Part shown: piece by piece, positions 56,080 to 64,000 of the stretch | Position numbering within the stretch: the stretch's first letter is position 1 | Layout: each line of letters begins with the position of its first letter | Notes under the pieces: generated by a model | Database searches by the model: none | Seen by the model: only the letters and a program-made list of their open reading frames with translations | What the model was told of the DNA's origin: nothing | Position numbers and translations under genes: made by a program | NCBI RefSeq assembly: GCF_001039355.2 | Contig: NW_019774781.1 | Location: 214,615-278,614 of the forward strand | Length of the DNA stretch: 64,000 bases | Origin: Lingula anatina | Taxonomy: Eukaryota; Brachiopoda; Lingulata; Lingulida; Lingulidae | Reading direction: 5' to 3'

Positions 56080-58022
56080 GAGCCAGAGAAGAACTCATCA
56101 GGCACAAGTTTTCATGATTTTTTTTTCTTTTTCTTTTTTTTTTGGTATGGGCATAGGGCACCGTCCTAGTTACTAGTAAGAATGCAACATAAAAGATTGT
56201 ATCAATTTCATTGTATTGTATATATTGCATACATTGGCAAAAAAAAAAAAAAAATAAATAAATAAATAAATAAATAAAAAGGGTGGAGCAGGTTGGAACA
56301 ATGTTTTTTCAACAACTGACAGACCCTCTCTTTATGCCTGGAGACATTCGGCCTTTTGGTTAAATTGCACTAAAAATCAGGTGGAAGAAACCATGAAGAA
56401 TTCAATGAAAACTACTGGAAAAAGAAATCAAAAACAGGTTAGCATTTGGTTGAAGCCACTCAGCAGTAATGCCATTGGAGACAAGCAGCCAGGACAACGC
56501 CAAACAAAATAACGAATAAACAAGAAAAAGTTGCAATTGTACATTGCCAGACAAGTGTCCTCAACCAGGGGAATGCGACGTTGAATGTGAAGGCCAAATA
56601 TAAATAGGTCACCACTAATGGCGCTTTAATCCCTGCGAATTTTTGATCAATGTGATGAACATTTACATTTTATCTTTATTTTTTTTATTTGTTTTTTGCA
56701 TGGACAAGTTGCGCAAGTTGTGTAAAGAATTGTGTTTAGAACATGTGTCCACATAGGGTTTGTAAATATGAATCCAAATGTTCACTGACATATATAAAGA
56801 AGTGTTAAATGAGAAATGTCACTTTATTGTTTAGACTGGATTGACATTCTGTGTCAAGTGTCAGTGAAACTACAAGCATAACCATTCAATATTAACATTA
56901 TTCAAATGTATGCACCTACTGTACTGGTAGTGTGCAGTTATATGTTTTATGCAGAGAGCAATGCCTCCAAAGACCTTGACACTGACTGAACTCCATATGA
57001 CCTAATGGATAAGACGGCTTGATGGCTGTGCCTTTAAAGAGGCGCAAATTGGAATGCTGTATGTTGTATTCAACAACAACTTTATGTCCTCATTACTAGT
57101 AAAAGGAAAGTCAAGTACCTTGTTATAATTCACTGTCAAGCTCACCGTTTGTAATAAGGGATGGTTGTCCCATTAAAGACCACTATAACAGAATTAGTGC
57201 TTCTCAATGGACACTACCACCAGAGTCCTAAAGCTTGGAACTGAAAGCAATGAGAAAAATATTGGAGGAAAATCCCATCAAACAATGTCTCTGAAGACAT
57301 TTTTAGATCTTATGTTAAAAATTTTCTGAACAGATCCCTAGGACAGTTGAAAACATTTTAGCAAGAGGTGGCACACCAGAAGTGCCTTCAACAGGTTGTT
57401 CAGAAGACAGTTTACTGACCATGTTGACGCTTGCTATGAAAATATTTGATTCTCTGCCTACTGACTGAATAGTTTTGATTATCATTGTTTTGCACAAATG
57501 TGTGTTGATAACAAAAATATAAATATATTTGTGTTTTCAAACTATGTATACAAGAGATAATTATTAGCAAGGGGAATTTCCAGTCAGAACAATATGCACC
57601 TCTATATCAGATGCATCAAACTAAAATTACATCTTAAATTTATACACTGAACTCTTTGTCACATGAAAGGGAGATGGGGGCAACTTCCTTCCAAAAGGGC
57701 CAAGCCAGCTTTGCTGCACAAAGACAATCACTGGATTCCAAACATGATGGACGAGGCCAGATAGAGGTATATCAAAACTTGGAGAATTGAGGTATATAAA
57801 TCATTAAAAGCACTTAATAATAAAATGTATAAAGCTAATTTTAAAATATGGAATATTACATACCTTACAGCTTAACCATTTACTTTGGCAATTTTGAAAA
57901 TTGTGAACCTGTAACAATAAATTATCTGATTCCGATAAATATAATTAAGAATGGTAGACAAGTTGAAAAAATAAGATGTAAGACATTACTGTAGTCCTAT
58001 GTTTTTTAAGACTGAAAAATTG
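56080..58022. other. Intergenic, no supported gene
   Basis: An A/AAAT-rich stretch lies at about 56239-56280. The remainder shows no convincing frame on either strand. Confidence 0.5.
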
Positions 58023-58029
58023 ATTATAT

Positions 58030-58604
58030 TGTAACGAACGGGGCTCCAATAGCTCTACACCAATGCCGACAAAAATTTACCAGTCCAACTTTAGTTGCCT
58101 TTCTAGAGCCATTTAAAGACGAAAAGATGCCAAATACCCCATGATTTTAAACAAAGAAAGAAACGTTAGATTTGTACCGCTGTACGTCAGAAAGTGTCAG
58201 AAAGTGTGAAAGTGCCGTCAGAAAGTGTGACCGCGCGACCTGCGGTCATGACGTCACGGTCGCTATAAATAACCGCTCAGCTGATCGTTAGCGGCGTCTT
58301 TCAAGTTCTTCAAGTTGAGGCNCGTTTCTACCATGAAGAAAGATGCTGATTTGCGCTACGCTACCATACCATGAAAAACGTTGCTCGATTTTATTACAAA
58401 CTCTATGGCTTTAGGCCTTGTATATATCTCTTGAAATATCTCTTTTATTGAAAGCAAATTGGTGTATAATAATAATATTTGAACTGTAACCATATGCCTT
58501 TGTTGTTAATTTCGAAGGACCGGGATATACTTTCCCTGTTTCAACATCATATTCCCACGTCGCGTCCGGGGTCGTGCGCCGACGCGGCGACCTCGCGCGT
58601 TACA
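58030..58604 (+). mobile_element. Probable LTR of a Ty3/Gypsy-type element
   Basis: Begins TGTAACG and ends CGTTACA, with a 4-bp direct repeat ATAT on both sides (58026-58029, 58605-58608). Inside are a TGACGTCA motif (about 58249-58256), then TATAAA (58264), the layout of an LTR promoter, and a short repeat of CAGAAAGTGT units at about 58188-58230. An N at 58322 interrupts it, so the two halves may come from different contigs. Confidence 0.55.
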
Positions 58605-58608
58605 ATAT

Positions 58609-58780
58609 GTTCTTTAGAAAGAAGGGGTACAGTCCAAAGTTACAGAATAAATGGGAGGGCACATTAAAAATATTACAGAGAATGTCAGACCTAGTGTACC
58701 ATATTCAACACAGTGAGAGAAGTAATCCCAAGATTGTGCATTATGATAACCTCAAGCCATTTTATGGGTCTAAACAGGTT
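58609..58780 (+). pseudogene. Ty3/Gypsy integrase C-terminal fragment
   Basis: Reads FFRKKGYSPKLQNKWEG, then MSDLVYHIQHSERSNPKIV and HYDNLKPFYG, the C-terminal integrase module (RKKGxSPKLQxxWEGP...YRIQ...VVHxDRLKPY) of Ty3/Gypsy pol. The rest of pol is absent on either side. The open frame runs on to 59086 without further recognisable motifs. Confidence 0.75.
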
Positions 58781-59219
58781 GCTTATGCTAGGAGCATTTA
58801 TCTTACAGGTTCAAGCCAACACTATGACAATGGATGGTGGGAGAGCGTGCAGGGCAGCCTCCAACAATTGTGTGAGACTGCCCTGCACCCTCACATCACC
58901 AAGGAAAATGTGGGAGAACTTTATGTGGTGGGCAGAAGGAGGAACTTAACAGACTTGACTAATTTTTGTATTAATTTTTTGTTGGAAAATTTTATTTTGA
59001 TAGAGAAAAAGGTGATAGACGGGATTGTACAAGAAGACCCCATTTTCCTTTCTTGCAAGTTATTGTGGAGACTGAATTTAGAATAATAATACAAGATTTG
59101 AACTTTGCTACAGTGTTGATTGATTATTCTTTTCGTTATTTGGAATATGAAAGATTGAGTCACTTTATAGTGGAATAATTGAAGTTGAACAATAAATTAA
59201 AAGCTCCTTGATACCCCAT

Positions 59220-59900
59220 TCATTTCACAGAAAGAAGTGAAACAACCAGAGAAAATCGAGACAGACCGAAAAGCAGGAACACTGAGAGAGGAAGCCAAAG
59301 AGAACAACTAGGAGATGGGAGGAGAAGTGAGCATAGAAGAATAGAACCCAGGCCTGCACTTCCCAGAAGCGACGTGCTCATTGTGAAAGTCAACCCTGAG
59401 GATGTCATTACACCCCCGAGAAAGACCATGAGGAGAGAACCAGAGGGAATGATGAGCCCCGTGACCACCAAAGGAACATAAGATAAGCTGATGAACAGAA
59501 AAGATGAAGAAAGAAACCAAAGAGAGAAACAGAAGGAAGAAAGAAGAAGTGAGTATAAGAGAACAGAAAAGGAGCCTGCAGTTCCAAGAAGAGACGTTCT
59601 TCTTGTAGGAGTGGACTCCAGTGGTGTGAAGACTTCCCCTAGAAAACAGAAAGAAGAAGAAAGAGTGATCCCGGGAAGACAGAAGTGAAGACTGCAGTTC
59701 CTGGAAGAGACATGCTTGTGGCAGGAGTGGACTCCAGCGGTATGAAGACTCCCCCTCGAAACATTGAGATCAAAGAAGAAATGACACCTACCTGTGCCTG
59801 GAGTGAAGGGAATATTTCAGATGATGCAATTTCGGAATTGGAGAAAGGCTCTCCCTTGAGCAGTATTCTACACAGCCCCATAACTTTATATGGTGGATAA
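59220..59900 (+). other. Charged repeat-bearing open region
   Basis: Adjacent frames carry three related peptides: ALPRSDVLIVKV..ITPPRK, AVPRRDVLLVGVDSSGVKTS and AVPGRDMLVAGVDSSGMKTP, separated by Glu/Lys/Arg-rich linkers. DNA similarity is visible too, so this is a degenerate tandem repeat of about 130-230 bp spacing. It lies between the integrase relic and a Harbinger transposase start; possibly part of a transposon protein. Function unknown. Confidence 0.45.
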
Positions 59901-59971
59901 ATCAGCTAAACAGTCGGTTATACATTATACGTCTCTGGGAGGTCGTTTAAATAATTATACAGTGGATAAAA

Positions 59972-60542
59972 ATGGCGTACCTGCTGAGGTTCCACAGGAA
60001 TCCTCAGCAGTATAATCCACCTAGACAGAGGAGAGAGAGGAATTTTCGAAGAGAGGTATTTGACTTTGACAGCTATAGTGACTCTGAACTGCGTGCAAGG
60101 TTTCATTTCGGCAGAGAAGGTATTAATTTGATAGAGGGAATGTTGGAAGGGGAACTGCAGCCTGCTATTGGCAGAAGCTGTTCTCTCTCCGTGAGAGAGA
60201 GCAAGTTCTCATTGATTTGCGTCTTTATGCCTGTGGTTCATATCTCCAAGTGGTTGGTGATACTACCGGCGTCAACAAGGGCACCGTGTGCAGGGTTGTA
60301 AGAAGTGTCATTGGCCCTTTGCAGAAGAAAAGATCAATTTATTCAGTTCCCGATAGATCCTAGGGAGAAGGCCACGATCCGGTGTGGCTTTTTTAGGATT
60401 GCCAGATTCCCTGGGGTCATCGGCTGTGTGGATGGTACTCACAGTCACATAAGGATAACGACACCCATGTTGAATGAGCCTGCATTTGTGAACAGAAAGA
60501 ATTACCACAGTTTGAATGTTCAGGCTATATGTGACCACAAAG
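59972..60542 (+). pseudogene. HARBI1-like transposase, N-terminal half, frameshifted
   Basis: Begins MAYLLRFHRNPQQYN, runs through DSELRARFHFGREGI, then shifts frame near 60190 (EQVLIDLRLYACGSYLQVVG, VNKGTVCRVVRSVIGPLQ) and again near 60330 into FPGVIGCVDGTH, which holds the first catalytic Asp, and PAFVNRKNYHSLNVQAICDH. It ends at a donor GTATTG (60543). The two frameshifts argue that it is dead, unless they are sequencing errors. The matching C-terminal half lies 4 kb upstream (55495-56079), an order one transcript could not use. Confidence 0.75.
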
Positions 60543-61306
60543 GTATTGATCTTTATTACATATTCAAGGCATAAATATTAAAGTCTCACCGTAAATAACA
60601 CATCCAACATCTGCAGCGTTCGTGGTTCAACTTTGTAAGTCGGCTATTTTTGCATCTATTGGGAAAATTTGGGCCAGTGCAGATTTGTTGGCCATTGGTG
60701 GCCATTGTAGAGTCTGATGTTTATGCAGCATCCACTGCAATGCAGTGGTTGTGTGGAAAACAATTCAACAGGGCAATAAGAGGGCTTACTTTGGCATGTA
60801 AAGCTTTGACATCTCTCAAAGTCAGCTTCTTATTTTGGTACCAAAGAAGGAATAGCGAAGTTTCACAGTTGGTGTGGGATGAGGTGTCAAATACGTAGGA
60901 GTTTTACAAGTCTTGTGCTGTGGGTTTTATGGCAGAGCTCGACAATAAGGATTGCCCGATTGCCCGGGGCAAGTAGACATTGATGTCGGGCAAGTCCACT
61001 CACCTGAATGCTTGTCTGTTCGGGCAAGTGTCAAAATAAAGTAAAAGAACAGATATTAAATTTAATAAAATCGTGAAATCTTCGTAAATAGTGAATCAAG
61101 ACTTCACTTTCGGTTTGTACAATCACGGCCATGTTAGCTTTAAATGTCTTACATAACTCGATATCTTTTGAACGTTCTCATTGGTTGACAGCAGGAATTT
61201 GGCAATGCAGGAATTGGGCAATGGCACTGTCAGGATGCAAAACTGTCCATCATTATATCCACCTAAACGAACCAGCTTAGATATTGAAAAAAATGCACTT
61301 TTTTTT

Positions 61307-61329
61307 TTTTGGGGGGGGGGGGGGGGGGG
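61307..61329. repeat. Poly(G) homopolymer after poly(T)
   Basis: About ten T followed by about nineteen G. The length is probably unreliable in sequencing. Confidence 0.9.
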
Positions 61330-61871
61330 AATTATCTGGAGATAAGTGAAATTTGTCTGCAGTAAGCCTGACTGGACAGGTCAACTGAAAAATAAGTGTC
61401 AGACTCAAGCCCTGCAGCAGTGTAATTATCACAATGCATTCATAGATATGCCAACTAATTTTAGAATTGTTATATACCAAGATAGAGAAGGCTGCTGCTG
61501 ACCGGACAAGTTGGAAAAAGTTTGCCGCCCAATGTCCTACGTTGGAAGGAACTAAGTCTAAGTCTATATAGGTATTGCTTGATTTTATGTAGATATAGAT
61601 ATATGTAGGACGGTTTTCTCTCACCTTAGATCACTGCTTAATCATTTTCAGGTTAAAAAAGAATGCAAATATATTGAACAGTGCAATTTTTTGGACAGAA
61701 CAATTGATAATTTGGGAAGATTTTTCCACACACTACAATTATTTAGAACTTCAGACCAATAGCATCCAGCCTTTTTTCAGTGTTTTTAATCATATAAAAA
61801 TATTGAAATATAATGAATTTTCTCTAAATGATTTAAACTAGAGGATCAGAGAGGCGATATCGCCTCCGAAT

Positions 61872-62484
61872 ATTGTACCACCAGCTGGAGTAAGCGCGAT
61901 CATATAGACCCACACACACACAAAAAAAGGGACACCACCACCAGTCTTGTGCTTGACAAGCTGTAAAAAATGCAATCAACAAGAATTCTCAAAATATGCA
62001 AAAAAAATATATACAACTAAAAATGGTACAATCAAAGTTCAGTTCATAGTAAGGTAGGTCAAAGGTCAATTTCAAGGTCACAGTAAATTTCCAGTATATG
62101 ACTCCCTATTCAAGTTCAATAGCAACTATGGACCTATCTCTGCCAGTTTTGGAGATAAAAGGGAACCAAAATTTGTAAACTTCAATTCATGATGAAAAGT
62201 AGGCCAAAGGTCAATTTCAAGGTCACACTTAGATTGCCTCTAATGACTTCTATTCAAGTTCAATAGTTACTATAGGCGTATTTTTGCCAGTTTTGGAGAT
62301 AAAAGGGAACCAAAATTTGCAAAGTTCAGTTCATGGTAAAAAGTAGGTCAAAGGTCAATTTTAAGGTCACAGTTAATTGACTCTAATGACTTCCTATTCA
62401 AGTTCAATAGTAACGGAGCCGGCGGAACAATCCGGATGGGACTAAAACCATGTGTACCGCCAGCGCTAACGCTGGTGGTACAAT
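61872..62484 (+). mobile_element. Nested element with ATTGTACCACCAGC ends
   Basis: Left end ATTGTACCACCAGC at 61872-61885; its exact complement GCTGGTGGTACAAT is at 62471-62484. The interior is mostly a tandem repeat. It has no coding capacity and lies wholly inside the 60933-62910 element, so it may be a later insertion. Confidence 0.7.
62040..62410 (+). repeat. 144-bp tandem repeat with AGGTCA words
   Basis: About two and a half units with AAAGGTCAATTT at roughly 62060, 62206 and 62350, a period of 144-145 bp. Shared words include AAGGTCACA, CTATTCAAGTTCAATAG and CCAGTTTTGGAGATAAAAGG. It is internal to the nested element. Confidence 0.85.
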
Positions 62485-62914
62485 AATACATACATTTGAT
62501 ACAAAAAAAATGCCTACAATATATGTAAATAAATATCCCATGTCTGCTACTTTATAAATGACAACAAATAGGAACTTAACATAGGAACAACATACTCAAT
62601 TTGACTGAATATAGTTCACAGCCACGCCCTAAGTTACATTCATTTATAGCACTGTAAGCAGTAACTTTGATATCAATATGAATTCTATGCTGGAATGACA
62701 GAGGGTACTAATATTAGTATACTATTTCAAATATTTCACAGAACAAAAACCCCAAACACCAGAATATAATATTGAAATGAAGAAAGATATAAACACTGTT
62801 CATTTTTGTATGGTAAAATTCGGGCAAGTGATTTTCCAGTTCGGGCAAGTAGATTTTGCCAATCACTTGCCCAAAGGGCAAGTGGCTGAAAAAGATATTG
62901 TAGAGCCCTGTATG

Positions 62915-63290
62915 AGTGACCAACATGTATCTGAGACTATGTCTGAGGTTCTGCTGCCAAATTTCTCAGAATTCCAGGCCTGGGGACGAGGGGAATTTCC
63001 TTCATTTCAGTTTTGGGACTGCCTTCTTCAAACTGTTCTTTTAAAATTTATAAGAACAGGGTGCACTGGTGACCAAGAGATGCACCTTGTCTCAGTAAGG
63101 GCAATGTTGCCCAAATTGTTTGCCACAAAAAGGACAAACTATGCTCAATGGACCCAGTGTATCTATTAGATGTGTCAGAATCCATATACTCTACAGACAT
63201 GTATTCAGGGTTCTGCCCAGAGCGCGACATTGCGATATTGTCGCTCAAAAATGGACAGATCAGATGCACTTCAAATAAAAATAGGGTCCT
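62915..63290 (+). pseudogene. Relic of a transposon-associated protein
   Basis: Reads SEFQAWGRGEFPSFQFWDCL, VLLKFIRTGCTGDQEMHL and VRAMLPKLFATKRTNYAQW, then after a frameshift near 63160 YLLDVSESIYSTDMYSGF. This matches the FWxxYxxMVxxLLxFIRAxREGxWxLHL...MLPxFFAxxxxNYARxLPVYxxDM pattern seen in many uncharacterised invertebrate repeat proteins. Truncated and frameshifted. Confidence 0.5.
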
Positions 63291-63299
63291 GTTTTCAAT

Positions 63300-63960
63300 A
63301 TGACAGACATTTTGGTATTGACATTTTTTGTCTACCTATTTCCAAACTATGGGATTTCTTTTTACCGTGACAATCGCGCACAAATGTTCACAACAAAAAG
63401 AACAGTATTAACTATGAGTTGACTTAACATGTGTTAATACATATAAATATTGGAAAATCCAATAACTGTTTATTATAAGTGAAAAGTTATAGTAATAGCA
63501 CACATCCTACAATTATTTTTCTTTTACAACCATATATGTACTCTGAAGTGCCATATAATAGTGCCTACCGAATAATTGTGCATGTCGGGCAACTTAAAAT
63601 TACGAAGTTGTTGTCCGGTCGGGCAACTGAATAATTTATGGACATAAAGAGTAAAGCTATCTCAAAATCTACACAGAAAACAAAAATTTAGCTTAACCTA
63701 AACCGTTATGTTTTCCAAAAGATTTACTATCGCAGTAACCGACCTGCTGAATTGGTCGTGTTTGTGCAGAATCTCCGTTGCTATTATTAGATCTACGTTA
63801 TTTATAGCTGGTCACAGATAGAGACAGGAAGATGACGTAATGCCTGGGGGATGGGAGTGTCATATTTGCCGCTTTTCATTGGTCGAAATTAAACAGTGGC
63901 GGACATTACTTCAATATTATGGCACTTCTTTCTACCACATGTTTCTCTATCCAACTTTCG
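63300..63960 (+). other. Intergenic DNA and possible promoter
   Basis: GGGCAAC words at about 63577 and 63620 echo the GGGCAAGT motifs further left. From about 63820 the base composition becomes less AT-rich and includes GACGTAATG and CATTGGTCG (an inverted CCAAT box), which would suit a promoter for the ATG at 63963. Confidence 0.35.
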
Positions 63961-63962
63961 TC

Positions 63963-64000
63963 ATGGAGAAATTTCTGAAATATTTTGACGATGCAAAGCC
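63963..64000 (+). CDS. Possible start of a gene running off the window
   Basis: ATG at 63963-63965 opens MEKFLKYFDDAK up to the last base. Upstream features are promoter-like, and TCGTCATGG is a weak start context. With only twelve codons no family can be named. Confidence 0.3.
   Translation, partial: MEKFLKYFDDAK

Larger units (their letters stand above)
60933..62910 (+). mobile_element. Terminal-inverted-repeat element, possibly hAT-like
   Basis: The left end CAGAGCTCGACAAT and the complement of the right end (CAGGGCTCTACAAT) match at 12 of 14 positions. Both are followed by subterminal GGGCAAGT words (left at about 60968-61028; right at about 62821-62883, in both orientations). CAGRG ends are typical of hAT elements, but no 8-bp target duplication is evident. 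No transposase is coded. It interrupts transposon-related DNA and contains a nested second element. Confidence 0.6.

Overview
The window is AT-rich animal DNA with spliced genes, GT/AG introns, microsatellites and decayed transposons. The gene set (ANKRD42, NUFIP1, a GalNAc-transferase, a calpain-5-like protease), the AGGTCA-rich repeats and the strong allelic-looking divergence fit a highly heterozygous marine invertebrate. A mollusc, perhaps a bivalve, is my inference; no species can be named from the sequence.

Layout. 391-8650 (minus) is ANKRD42, head to head across about 270 bp with NUFIP1 at 8920-13438 (plus, 10 exons, complete, 451 aa). 16362-24749 (plus) is a polypeptide GalNAc-transferase with a 19-nt first coding exon and one 1.8-kb exon holding the rest. 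26328-30886 (minus) is an unrecognised protein of about 1247 aa with three C2H2 fingers; it is head to head with a calpain-5/TRA-3-type protease at 32977-45933 (plus, about 641 aa). 45934-48300 looks like the calpain 3' UTR. From about 48.6 kb to 63.3 kb the window is transposon debris: PIF/Harbinger pieces (Myb/SANT protein, two transposase halves), a Ty3/Gypsy LTR and integrase tail, an inverted transposase relic and nested terminal-inverted-repeat elements. A possible new gene begins at 63963.

Assembly. Three loci carry a 2.0-2.4 kb segment twice in tandem, joined at a single N (3004, 18059, 33911). Each repeats promoter or exon sequence of one gene. The simplest reading is two haplotypes placed side by side, so duplicated exons should not be counted twice. 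A further single N at 5132 coincides with a missing ankyrin exon; others lie at 55312 and 58322, and a 164-bp gap at 21047-21210.

The most interesting biology is in the calpain gene. Three alternative exons (41528-41658, 42884-43017, 43990-44114) share the same splice phases and encode variants of the start of the C2 domain, so they look mutually exclusive. Two of its introns also end in tandem repeats that copy the 3' splice site together with the first bases of the next exon.
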